A stretch of DNA of 37,004 nucleotides from Syntrophomonadaceae bacterium. Its GTDB lineage: Bacteria > Bacillota > Syntrophomonadia > Syntrophomonadales > Syntrophothermaceae. The notes below the pieces were generated by a model. It had not been told where the DNA came from and searched no databases. It was given only the letters and a program-made list of their open reading frames with translations. Location of the stretch: positions 1-37,004 of the forward strand of contig JAAZLJ010000160.1 in the NCBI GenBank assembly GCA_012799365.1. The letters are read 5' to 3'. How positions within the stretch are numbered: position 1 is the stretch's first letter; every line of letters starts with the position of its first letter. Shown one piece after another: positions 24,068 through 32,346 of the stretch. Made by a program: the position numbers and the translations under genes.

Positions 24068-25684
24068 ATGAAGCTCAAGTTCCTGGGGGCGGCCAAAACT
24101 GTTACCGGCTCATTTTTTGTTATCGAAGCGAACGGCACCACCCTGGGGGTCGATTGCGGCATGTTTCAGGGCAACCGAGAGATCCGGGAGCGAAATTATC
24201 AGGATTTTCGCATTGATCCGAGTAAAATCGATTTTATGCTCCTTACCCATGCCCATATAGACCATTCCGGGCTCATCCCCAAGCTGTGCAAACGAGGTTT
24301 TAAAGGGCCTATTTACTGCACTCATGCTACAGCAGAACTGGCCAGTATCATGTTACCAGACTCCGGCCATATACAGGAGCTAGAAGTGGAACGCAAGAAT
24401 CGCAAAAATACGCGAGCCGGCCGACCACTGATCACCCCTATTTATACCGTAGAGGATGCTCATACCAGTATAGAACAGCTGCGACCGGTCAACTATGACG
24501 AGATAATTGAACCGGTACCCAACATTCAGTTCAGACTGCGTGATGCCGGCCACATCCTGGGTTCGGCCTTTGTCGAGCTATGGGTAATCGAAGAGAACGA
24601 CCCTATTAAGCTGGTATTCACTGGCGATATTGGCCAGTCCAACCAGCCCATCATCAAAGATCCTACACATATTGAAAGTGCCGATTATCTGATCATAGAA
24701 TCTACTTATGGTAATCGACTGCACGAAAATAACTTTGGACGCAGCGAACAACTGCGAGATATCATTGGCTACACCATGGCCAAGGGCGGTAACCTGATTA
24801 TTCCATCCTTTGCCGTAGAACGTACCCAGGATTTACTTTACGACCTTAGCGTGCTGCACCAACGTGGGCAGCTGCCTCTTGATATTCCCATCTACATCGA
24901 CAGTCCCCTGGCTATAGCCGCTACTGAAATCTTTCAAAAGAGTGTAGAGTTCTGGGATGACAAATCGCGGCAGATGTTACAAAAAGACCATCATCCACTG
25001 CAGCTGCCTAACTTGAAGTTCTCACGTACCGCCCAGGAGTCAGCTCGCCTGAACCAAATAGCTGGAGGCAACATCATTATCTCGGCCAGCGGGATGTGTG
25101 ATGCAGGCAGGATTAAACATCATCTCAAACACAACCTGTGGAGACCAGAAGCCACCGTACTGTTTGTAGGTTACCAGGCCCAGGGGACTCTGGGACGACG
25201 GATACTGGACGGTGAAAAGCTGGTTCGCATTCACGGAGAAGAGATCGTAGTCAAAGCCGACATCCGCTCCATAGATAGTTATTCGGCTCATGCGGATCAG
25301 GCCGGTATCATCAACTGGATAAAGGGTTTTGCTATACCTCCCGCTAACATTTTCCTGGTACACGGAGAGGAAGATTCCCTGACCGCACTGTCCCAGCTCA
25401 TCCAGAAAGAGTTTCGGGTTAACGTACACATACCTGGCTGGCTGGATGAAATCGAGCTAAAATACCAAGGATCGCCGATCAAGCATCTGGATATGGTGGG
25501 TGAAGCCATACCTCAAGCCTTGTATGCGGAACAGATGTATCTTAACCTCAGGCTTAAACTTAATCAAATGTTCCAGGAAAGCTGGGATAAAGGAGAATAC
25601 GAACAAATGGTTAAGCACTTGCAGCGAATTGCATCCACCTTGCAAAACATCATGGATCCGCTGGTTAAAAAAGAACATTCCTAG
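24068..25684 (+). CDS. Beta-CASP metallo-beta-lactamase RNase-like protein
   Basis: A 538-aa protein of the YSH1/CPSF-like exonuclease group. ATG 24068 follows AAAGGAGA. The metallo-beta-lactamase motifs are LTHAHIDHSGL, DAGHILGSAF and FTGDIGQ. The beta-CASP domain shows IIPSFAVERTQDLLYDL, IYIDSPLAI, ISASGMCDAGRI and the final SYSAHADQAG histidine. Such enzymes cut or trim RNA in the cytoplasm; the target is unknown. It has a C-terminal tail of about 80 residues of helical character and its own strong terminator. Confidence 0.92.
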   Translation: MKLKFLGAAKTVTGSFFVIEANGTTLGVDCGMFQGNREIRERNYQDFRIDPSKIDFMLLTHAHIDHSGLIPKLCKRGFKGPIYCTHATAELASIMLPDSGHIQELEVERKNRKNTRAGRPLITPIYTVEDAHTSIEQLRPVNYDEIIEPVPNIQFRLRDAGHILGSAFVELWVIEENDPIKLVFTGDIGQSNQPIIKDPTHIESADYLIIESTYGNRLHENNFGRSEQLRDIIGYTMAKGGNLIIPSFAVERTQDLLYDLSVLHQRGQLPLDIPIYIDSPLAIAATEIFQKSVEFWDDKSRQMLQKDHHPLQLPNLKFSRTAQESARLNQIAGGNIIISASGMCDAGRIKHHLKHNLWRPEATVLFVGYQAQGTLGRRILDGEKLVRIHGEEIVVKADIRSIDSYSAHADQAGIINWIKGFAIPPANIFLVHGEEDSLTALSQLIQKEFRVNVHIPGWLDEIELKYQGSPIKHLDMVGEAIPQALYAEQMYLNLRLKLNQMFQESWDKGEYEQMVKHLQRIASTLQNIMDPLVKKEHS

Positions 25685-25708
25685 ATTTCATAGAGCTAAT
25701 GGCAGCCG

Positions 25709-25736
25709 AGGCGGGGCTCAGATCCCCGCCTTTTTT
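25709..25736 (+). terminator. Terminator after the beta-CASP gene
   Basis: GGCGGGG and CCCCGCC arms with a 7-nt loop, followed by TTTTTT. Confidence 0.92.
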
Positions 25737-26118
25737 CGCCATACTTCCGCCCCCAGGCCCATTCCACGACAAAATCCCAGAACAGTTGCCGATTCAGGAC
25801 TTGGGGTCATGGGACTTTAAAATTATTTTTAATAGGTAAATGGTCCCATTCGTTTTTCAATACCCCCTCTGAATGATGCATCATATCGCAGTTTCGACCG
25901 GTCCTGACCTATATGGAAATATATCCCATATCCCGATGCCCTCTAGATGCTCTGTCAGGTGATACATGTTTTGATTGCTTGTCCTGAGACAGTTTTAGTT
26001 ATCCTTCCACGGTCGCTCTCCGGTTGTTGCTGGTAATATCGTGTGTTATAATTTTGCCTGCCCAGGTAAATAAAACATAACCGAAAGTTAACAACTCACG
26101 CAGGAGGGTTACTATCTA
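25737..26118 (+). promoter_or_regulatory. Intergenic region with promoter for the replication module
   Basis: TTGTTG (26024-26029), a 17-nt spacer and a perfect TATAAT (26047-26052) lie about 70 bp before the next ATG, which has GCAGGAGGG upstream. A weak inverted repeat occurs near 25910-25931 (ATATGG/CCCATAT). I see no gene, repeat module or RNA in the rest. Confidence 0.6.
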
Positions 26119-27288
26119 ATGACAGAAAGAAACACCTTTATGGAAGTTTTGCGGTGGGGCCTGGTTCAGATTCCCGCTGCTGTTTATCATTATGCTTCCG
26201 AACTGGACCTCGAGCCAGAGGATCTGGGGGTGCTAGGGGCAGCTTTTTACAGCTATACTCATCGTTGCCAGCCACTTCTGCAAAAAGGGATAGAGATTGG
26301 ACAGATTATGCAATGTTATCCCTCATTGAGCAAAAATAAACTGGCCTGGCGTATCTCCAAATGGAACCGGCTGGGTCTTATTGCCATGGATGAGTCAACG
26401 CAAGACCGTGAATTTGCGGCCCGTCGAATTTCTCTGGCCCCCATCTTTTGCAAACTGGAAGAACTGGTGGCCCGGGATCACCCAGAAATCGACGTCCGAG
26501 AATTGCAGGATGAACGTATTCTCAAGCAGGAACTGGAAAAGAGCCACGCTCGTATTCAAGAATTAGAACAGCTGCTGGGGCAAAAACGACAACTGGAGAT
26601 GGATACCCCCCCATCCCCACATAGTAGTGGGTTTAAGATGGTAGCTGATTTCATCTCCCAAAAGACCGGTAACCTTATCGGCCCGGAAATGCACAAGGCT
26701 ATCAACCGTTGGCTGAACGATTTTAACTGCAAGCCGGAGTATCTTATTATCATGCTGGAACTGTGTTTTGAACGAAATATATACGAACCGCGTGAGATTA
26801 CCACCATAGCTCGTGGCTTACGGGAGGCATCTATAACCAACCTCAGAGGTATGCAGCATTACTTCCGTAACATTGTGGACAAGCCTGAATTCACCCTTTC
26901 CCGACGCTATGATCTGGCGATGGAAGTTATGGAATTTGGTAACTTTACCGGTATCAGCATGCAGGGTGAAGCCCGCAAGAAGATATACGAAAAATGGCGG
27001 ATGGAGTGGGGTTTTTCAGAGGAAATGGTCATGAAGGCCGGGGAAATCATGTCTCAGCGGACTAAAAACGGAGGGCTGGATTACGTAGATAAAGTTCTGG
27101 CCAACTGGCGCAGCAAAGACATCACCACCCTGGCAGAAGTGGAACGAGACAGCAACGAATTCCGTAAGCGCGCGGCTAAACGCGCCGGTCGTTTGCACTC
27201 GGTCCGTCCAGGCTCTGCCGACCATGAGGAAGCCCAGATCTATGTGGCACCCCATGTTCTGGAAGAACTAAAAAGTAAAAAGGCCTAA
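26119..27288 (+). CDS. DnaB/DnaD-type helicase loader
   Basis: A 389-aa protein laid out like the B. subtilis replication initiation proteins DnaB and DnaD. An N-terminal winged-helix-like part (residues 1-115, LEPEDLGVLGAAFYSY) is followed by a short coiled coil (about 130-155). Then come two helical DnaD/DnaB_2 segments. The first spans about 175-255 (ADFISQKTGNLIGPEMHKAI). The second spans about 260-335 and contains DYVDKVLANWRSK, a form of the YxxxIxxxW signature. The family binds DNA and loads the replicative helicase. The helicase gene follows at 78 bp, which supports a dedicated loader-helicase pair. Confidence 0.8.
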   Translation: MTERNTFMEVLRWGLVQIPAAVYHYASELDLEPEDLGVLGAAFYSYTHRCQPLLQKGIEIGQIMQCYPSLSKNKLAWRISKWNRLGLIAMDESTQDREFAARRISLAPIFCKLEELVARDHPEIDVRELQDERILKQELEKSHARIQELEQLLGQKRQLEMDTPPSPHSSGFKMVADFISQKTGNLIGPEMHKAINRWLNDFNCKPEYLIIMLELCFERNIYEPREITTIARGLREASITNLRGMQHYFRNIVDKPEFTLSRRYDLAMEVMEFGNFTGISMQGEARKKIYEKWRMEWGFSEEMVMKAGEIMSQRTKNGGLDYVDKVLANWRSKDITTLAEVERDSNEFRKRAAKRAGRLHSVRPGSADHEEAQIYVAPHVLEELKSKKA

Positions 27289-27366
27289 CTGCCCTCCGGG
27301 CAGAGTCAGGGCTCTGCACTGCACCGGTTTTACTCTACCAAGATTATTTTATCCGGAGGGTTATGA

Positions 27367-28728
27367 ATGGCTATTCAACATTCAATCGCTGAAGAAAAGC
27401 TGTGTGACCTGGAGAGTGAACGAAGAGTCTTATCTGCTATGCTCAACTCCGAGGAAGCTTGCATTGAAGCGTATGACTCCCTACAAGCACAGGATTTTTA
27501 TAGCATCAAACATCAGCATCTCTTTCAACTCATCTGCGGCCTGTATGAACGGGATATAAGGCCCACCTACATTGAGCTGCTCAAAGAGGCCCACCAGCTG
27601 CAGCTCTTTAACGAACCACGTGAAATTGAAGAGATCCAATACATAGCCGAGCATTTTATCGATGATGGCAATATTCGTTACTGGATTGAACGGGTAAAAG
27701 ACAAAGCTCGGCTGCGAATATTTGAAAACTTCTTGCGTTCTAGCTATCGCAAGCTGATGGAAAAAGACCTGGATGACGTAGAACAAGTCCTGCTGGAGGC
27801 CCAGGATGAGCTCACCAACATGACCGCCCTGGAAATAGACGACCGGGTCGATTCCCCGGCCGATCTGGCCCAGCTCGGATATGACGAAGTGGAGCGGCGT
27901 TTCCTGCGCTTTAAAGAAATCCAAGAAAAACACAAAGGAGTGCTGCCTCTCGACGGACTTACCACCGGCTTCGACACCCTGAACCATATTACTCTGGGCT
28001 ATAAACCGGGTGACCTGATTATAGTAGGTGCTCAGACCGGCCACGGCAAGACTGCCCTGGCCCTGCACACTGCCCAGGCGGTAGCGGTGGAACATCAACA
28101 TAACGTGCTCTACCTCAATACCGAAATGAGTCGGGTGCAGATTGCTCTGCGCTGGGGGTCCATTCTATCAGGTATAGAGCATAACCTCATTCGTCGTGGA
28201 GAACTCAGTGAAACCGAGCTTTCACAGGTGCTGGAGGCCTACTCCCGGCTCCGGAACAGCGGTTTTTACTCCTACCCCTGTCCCAACCTGACCCCGGAAA
28301 AAACCATTTCCATTGCCCGGAAATTCAAGGTGCAGCATGATGTCAAGTTAATGGTTCTGGACTATGTGGGTCGGATGGATAAGATAAACCCCAATCTGGC
28401 TGAATGGCAGGTTCTGGAGCAGATTGTCAAAACCCAGAAGATGCTGGCCCAGAATCTGAATATTGCCGTGATGTGCCTGGTACAATTGAACGAAGACGGC
28501 TCTCTACAGGGAGCCCGGCGTATGAAGAATGAGTGCGACCTCATGCTGAAACTAATCCCCATCTCCGAAGAAGAAATCCAGGAGAACCCGGAGCTGAAAA
28601 AGTATAAAGATCCCAATTACTATTTGTACATAGATAAAAACCGTGACGGTATCGCAGGAGTATATCTTCCCATTTGTTTTGATAAAACGAGACAGAGCAT
28701 GAAGGATGCAGAAAGGATTGCTCTGTAA
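27367..28728 (+). CDS. DnaB-like replicative helicase (divergent)
   Basis: A 453-aa RecA-fold hexameric helicase; ATG 27367 follows GGAGGG. The N-terminal domain (LESERRVLSAMLNSEEACIE) is typical of DnaB. The ATPase domain begins LDGLTTGFDTLNHITLG, with Walker A GAQTGHGKTALAL, the EMS motif NTEMSRVQIALRW and Walker B LMVLDYVGRMD. The late KNRDG segment is kept. The segment before it, usually DLRESGSIEQDADV, is changed to GARRMKNECDL. This divergence and the location away from ribosomal-protein genes suggest an extra copy rather than the housekeeping dnaB; that needs a genome-wide view. Confidence 0.87.
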   Translation: MAIQHSIAEEKLCDLESERRVLSAMLNSEEACIEAYDSLQAQDFYSIKHQHLFQLICGLYERDIRPTYIELLKEAHQLQLFNEPREIEEIQYIAEHFIDDGNIRYWIERVKDKARLRIFENFLRSSYRKLMEKDLDDVEQVLLEAQDELTNMTALEIDDRVDSPADLAQLGYDEVERRFLRFKEIQEKHKGVLPLDGLTTGFDTLNHITLGYKPGDLIIVGAQTGHGKTALALHTAQAVAVEHQHNVLYLNTEMSRVQIALRWGSILSGIEHNLIRRGELSETELSQVLEAYSRLRNSGFYSYPCPNLTPEKTISIARKFKVQHDVKLMVLDYVGRMDKINPNLAEWQVLEQIVKTQKMLAQNLNIAVMCLVQLNEDGSLQGARRMKNECDLMLKLIPISEEEIQENPELKKYKDPNYYLYIDKNRDGIAGVYLPICFDKTRQSMKDAERIAL

Positions 28729-28730
28729 TA

Positions 28731-29045
28731 ATGAGGAAGGAAACCTTTAAAAAGCAGATACAAACCGAACTGGCGACCCTGATCTACGAAAGTGCCCACC
28801 AGGGCCGTTTTTCATCTGCGGAAATGTTATGCCTGCTGGAATTGTTGGAGGCGGTTGCAGCCCGACGCGACTGGCCCCTGTTTGACTGCCTCAGACGATG
28901 GATGGCAGCTGAATCTGATTCCGAACAGTACCGGGAGATCAGTGAAATCATCAAAGCTACCCTGATTAATGTGGATTTTCAGGATGCAGGTTCGGTGCAG
29001 ACTAATACCGAGATCATCTGCTCTCTGGTAAAAGAACTAGAATGA
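28731..29045 (+). CDS. Unknown small helical protein of the replication module
   Basis: A 104-aa protein (MRKETFKKQIQTELATLIYE, later EMLCLLELLEAVAARRDW) beginning 2 bp after the helicase stop. It is likely helical and soluble; no recognised domain. Placement at the end of a loader-helicase operon suggests an accessory function such as a helicase partner. The ribosome site is weak, so translation may depend on the helicase gene. Its last 9 bp overlap the 3' end of the opposing carboxypeptidase gene. Confidence 0.6.
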   Translation: MRKETFKKQIQTELATLIYESAHQGRFSSAEMLCLLELLEAVAARRDWPLFDCLRRWMAAESDSEQYREISEIIKATLINVDFQDAGSVQTNTEIICSLVKELE

Positions 29046-30278
29046 TCTTTTTCGATTGATATAGGACCTGCGTAGGCGTCGAACCCGTAAGTAGTTACGC
29101 AAAAGTAATAAAAGCCACAGACCTATCAGTACCAGGCTCAGGCGCAGCCACCAATCACCTGCACTTAAAGGGGGGGCTGGAACAACCTGTTGGTTGACCA
29201 GATTAACCTTCCCCATAGTCTTGCTCTTATGCTGAAATACCATTTCACCAACGATGGTTCCAACCTCGGCCGGTCCCCGAACGTAATACATCCGTACCTG
29301 ACCCGCAGGAAGAGAAAAACTATCCTCCCGGCGACAGGTTACCACCAAACTCCGATCCGCCGCCAGCTCTATTTTCTGACCCTTTTTCGTTTCTAAAACG
29401 GTCATTATCTGCCCTGACCGCGCCAGATTAATAGTACAAAATTCCTGGAAACCGTAATCCAACAGTGCCGCCACCTCTTGTTCAGCGGTCTTCCTCCCTG
29501 CTACATCCAGAACCACAGCGATGAGGCTCTGATTGCCGCGGGTAGCCGAACCCACCAGGCAGTTGCGTGCTTCGGAAGTATAGCCCGTTTTTATACCGCT
29601 GGCACCTTCATAACTCCACAGTAAACCATTACGGTTGAGCAGGCTGCTTTCCCAGGCCTGTCCATGCCAGGACCGAGTTTTGGTAGCTACAATCTGGCGA
29701 AAAGTTGGTTCCTGCATAGCTGCCCGGGCAATGAGGGCCAGATCGCGGGCTGTAGTATGGTGTTCCGGGGCCGATAACCCGTTGGAGGTAACAAAATGGG
29801 AATGGGAGGCACCAAGTGCCGCCGCTTTCTTATTCATCAACCGGGCAAACCCGTCCGCAGAACCCCCGTAGTGCTCGGCTATAGCCAGGGCCGCATCATT
29901 ACCGGAGTTAAGCATCATCCCGTAGAGCAGATCTTCCAGTCTAACGGTCTCCCCTTCCTCTAAATAGATCCGGGTTCCCTCCACCCGGGGTGGATTGGGC
30001 CCTACGGTAATCAGGTCATCCAGTTCCCCTTCTTCCAGGGCTACCAGTGCAGTCAGTATTTTGGTGGTACTGGCCGGGGCCCTACGTTCATCAGGGTTAC
30101 GGGTATAAAGCACCTCCCCGGTAGTCGCATCCATTAACAGTGCTGCTGTAGCTGTTATCTGCGGAGTTCCGGCCGCATCCCCCGCCTGAACGGGAACCAC
30201 CACGATTAGCAAGAAAATAAAAACCAGGCCACAGGCGATTAAGATATTATGTATATACCCTGCCCCATTCTTGTACAT
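29037..30278 (-). CDS. D-alanyl-D-alanine carboxypeptidase (DacF/DacA type)
   Basis: A 413-aa low-molecular-weight penicillin-binding protein that trims the terminal D-Ala of peptidoglycan stem peptides. It has a signal peptide (ILIACGLVFIFLLIVVVPVQA). The catalytic motifs are STTK (nucleophilic Ser), SGN (MMLNSGNDAAL) and KTG (GIKTGYTSEA). A beta-rich C-terminal domain is followed by a membrane anchor (LSLVLIGLWLLLLL) and a basic tail. In spore formers this family often acts in cortex or wall modification during sporulation. The gene is transcribed towards the replication module and overlaps its last gene tail to tail. Confidence 0.92.
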   Translation of the reverse strand: MYKNGAGYIHNILIACGLVFIFLLIVVVPVQAGDAAGTPQITATAALLMDATTGEVLYTRNPDERRAPASTTKILTALVALEEGELDDLITVGPNPPRVEGTRIYLEEGETVRLEDLLYGMMLNSGNDAALAIAEHYGGSADGFARLMNKKAAALGASHSHFVTSNGLSAPEHHTTARDLALIARAAMQEPTFRQIVATKTRSWHGQAWESSLLNRNGLLWSYEGASGIKTGYTSEARNCLVGSATRGNQSLIAVVLDVAGRKTAEQEVAALLDYGFQEFCTINLARSGQIMTVLETKKGQKIELAADRSLVVTCRREDSFSLPAGQVRMYYVRGPAEVGTIVGEMVFQHKSKTMGKVNLVNQQVVPAPPLSAGDWWLRLSLVLIGLWLLLLLRNYLRVRRLRRSYINRKRSF

Positions 30279-30403
30279 CGACCTTTACATCCTCCAAACC
30301 TGATAAAATGCTGCCCTAGAAGATGATACAATTAGATTAGCGAAATGTCTACTCTTGACCACCATAATTAGCCATCAATAGAAAAATATCGCCATTTTCT
30401 CGG

Positions 30404-30434
30404 AAATAAGTCCGGGGATTGTCCCGGATTTATT
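30404..30434 (-). terminator. Possible terminator after the macro-domain gene
   Basis: AAATAA.TCCGGG and CCCGGA.TTTATT form an inverted repeat in the 196-bp gap between the carboxypeptidase and the macro-domain gene; the T-tract is short. Confidence 0.45.
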
Positions 30435-30442
30435 AGTCTATG

Positions 30443-30470
30443 GTTGATGATACCCCAGGTATCACGAATG
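30443..30470. repeat. Module C of the dispersed repeat
   Basis: TGATACCCCAGGTATCA with the flanking sequence resembles the copies near 21.14 and 36.0 kb. It abuts the 3' end of the macro-domain gene. Confidence 0.45.
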
Positions 30471-30474
30471 TCCA

Positions 30475-31014
30475 TTATGAAATGCCGTGCTGCAAATCCC
30501 TTAGAACCCGGGCATGTACCTCATAATCCGGGGAGGAAAAAAGAACCATACGGACTCCCAGTCCAGCCTGGCTCTGACGCAAAAATTCAATGATGGTTCT
30601 GAGCGCCACCCGGGCCGCCTCTTTTATGGGATAACCAAAAATACCGGTGCTGATAGCAGGGAAAGATATGCTCTTAAGACCCATCCGCTCCGCCTCCCGC
30701 AAGGCCTCACGGTAACAGGAAGCCAGCATTATCTCATCGCCCGGGTTTCCATGATACACTGGTCCTACCGCGTGAAAAACATATTTGGCCTGAAGGTTAA
30801 AACCAGGAGTGACTCGTACCTCCCCGGTAGGGCATCCCCCGATTCGAGCACAGTCCCGCGCCAGTTCCGGCCCTGCTGCACGATGAATAGCACCGCATAC
30901 ACCGCCACCGGGGAGCAGCCTACCATTGGCAGCGTTGACAATGGCATCCGTCTGCTCTTGCGTAATATCGCCAGTCACCAGTTCCACAACCCCATTCCCT
31001 ACTTCCCAGCGCAT
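30475..31014 (-). CDS. Macro domain ADP-ribose-processing protein
   Basis: A 179-aa single-domain protein. It carries the macro-domain ligand motifs VTGDITQEQTDAIVNAANG, LLPGGGVCGAIHRAAG and ISFPAISTGIFGYP. Macro domains of this type bind ADP-ribose and may hydrolyse O-acetyl-ADP-ribose or ADP-ribosyl groups in the cytoplasm. The ATG at 31014 follows AGGAGG. No ADP-ribosyltransferase is encoded nearby, so the physiological substrate is open. Confidence 0.9.
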   Translation of the reverse strand: MRWEVGNGVVELVTGDITQEQTDAIVNAANGRLLPGGGVCGAIHRAAGPELARDCARIGGCPTGEVRVTPGFNLQAKYVFHAVGPVYHGNPGDEIMLASCYREALREAERMGLKSISFPAISTGIFGYPIKEAARVALRTIIEFLRQSQAGLGVRMVLFSSPDYEVHARVLRDLQHGIS

Positions 31015-31054
31015 TTCTCCGACCTCCTTTTTTCTTTATGTTACCATAACAAAT

Positions 31055-31078
31055 TAAAAAAGGCCGGTTATCCCGGCC
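31055..31078 (-). terminator. Terminator after the alkaline-phosphatase-fold gene
   Basis: On the minus strand GGCCGG-GATAA-CCGGCC is followed by TTTTTT. Confidence 0.85.
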
Positions 31079-31091
31079 CGGTATCCCTGGG

Positions 31092-32249
31092 TTAGAACAG
31101 GGTAAATCTTCTTTTCAATACCCGATATTCCACATAATAGCCGGCCAGAAGTACCAGAATGAAAATCCCGGCACCAGTCCTGGTGTATAGGAGCTTCTGC
31201 CGCAGTGAACCTATAGCGCTTTCCCGTTCTTCAGCATATCCAAAAATACGCTGCCTCTCGTCCTTGATCTCTTCCATTTGGCGGATCAGCCTCAACTTCT
31301 CTTTGTCCAGTTCATAATACCGGGTCCAGTTCTTGATCCTTTCCTTTTCCAGTTCCTGCAAACGCCGCTCCATGAACTCTTTTTCCTGTTTCTCGTTTTG
31401 GGTTAAAAAAGCATTCCAAATGGTCAAGCCAGCACACGCATACGGTGGGGACAGACCGGCCAAACTGCAGATAGTAGGAGCTACATCGAAGACCGTCACC
31501 CCTTCCACGGCGGTATAAGGTTTTATTCCCGGTGCCTTTAACACCACAGGAACCAGATCATCATCCGAAGAGCTGCGAGCCGCAGTGATGATTATGACCG
31601 ACTGGTCGTAGATTCCCCATTCCTTTAAGGAACCGATTAAACGCCCTATTTCAATGTCACTCTGTTTGAGGGCTTCGTTATAGGCCTCCCGAGTAGGCTG
31701 GAGCAATGCCTCCCGACAATCATCCAAATAAATATAGGTAAAAAAGGGGTTCTCCTGCTTGAACACCGCCAGAGCCCGCTCCATTACCCGGCTATCCGGT
31801 TCGTTAGCAGCCACCTCTACATACTCCTTGGAGCCCCGGCAAAAACCCTTGAGTTTACCTCCAGAGCCGTCCACCACCAGGATACCGAGCTTCTTTTTGA
31901 CAAAAACGTCCAGCAGCGATTCCGTCTCTACCTTGTCATGGCGCGTAAAATACCGGTGCTGATCCGGTAAACATCCAGTCAACAGGGTGGCTTCACCAGC
32001 TTCTACCGTGTCCGCTCTGATGGCCAGGCTCCGTGGAGCCGACACTCCTTCAATCGCCAGGTATTTGGCATTGCTTTTCGCATAGGCAGCATAACTTTCA
32101 TAGTTTAACCCGTCCACACTGACCAGAAAAACATGCTGAATGGATGCAGCCTTTTCCGTAGATAGTGCTGGAAGCGGGTAACAAGCAATGACTACCAGGC
32201 ATATGAGCAGCAGACTGCCTACCCTCCCCGGCATCATAAAACCCTTCAT
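31092..32249 (-). CDS. Membrane-anchored alkaline-phosphatase-superfamily protein, probably catalytically degenerate
   Basis: A 385-aa exported protein. The ATG at 32249 follows AAAGGGGGG. A signal peptide (LLLICLVVIACYPLPALS) is followed by a phosphodiesterase-like fold: HVFLVSVDGLNYE, EAGEATLLTGCLPDQHRYF, VTVFDVAPTICSLAGL. The first metal Asp (VDG) remains. The usual D-x-x-G-H ligand set appears as YLDDCREALL and the usual DHG appears as TAARSSSDDD, so the second metal site is lost. A coiled coil (about 285-350) and a C-terminal membrane helix (GAGIFILVLLAGYYVEY) end the protein. It may be a binding or scaffold protein at the outer membrane face. Confidence 0.75.
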   Translation of the reverse strand: MKGFMMPGRVGSLLLICLVVIACYPLPALSTEKAASIQHVFLVSVDGLNYESYAAYAKSNAKYLAIEGVSAPRSLAIRADTVEAGEATLLTGCLPDQHRYFTRHDKVETESLLDVFVKKKLGILVVDGSGGKLKGFCRGSKEYVEVAANEPDSRVMERALAVFKQENPFFTYIYLDDCREALLQPTREAYNEALKQSDIEIGRLIGSLKEWGIYDQSVIIITAARSSSDDDLVPVVLKAPGIKPYTAVEGVTVFDVAPTICSLAGLSPPYACAGLTIWNAFLTQNEKQEKEFMERRLQELEKERIKNWTRYYELDKEKLRLIRQMEEIKDERQRIFGYAEERESAIGSLRQKLLYTRTGAGIFILVLLAGYYVEYRVLKRRFTLF

Positions 32250-32346
32250 GGTGCCCCCCCTTTGTCTACAACCCAAGTAACATCGTGTATATGTTAAACC
32301 GTCTTAGACATTATATTTTCAGGGAGGGTCTATTATACCAGGTACT

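Noticed and set aside
26119-29045. Prophage
   Set aside because: A helicase and loader alone are not enough; no integrase, terminase, capsid, tail or lysis gene lies nearby.
31411-31530. Possible plus-strand gene opposite the alkaline-phosphatase-fold gene
   Set aside because: Only short shadow frames exist there, without ribosome sites.
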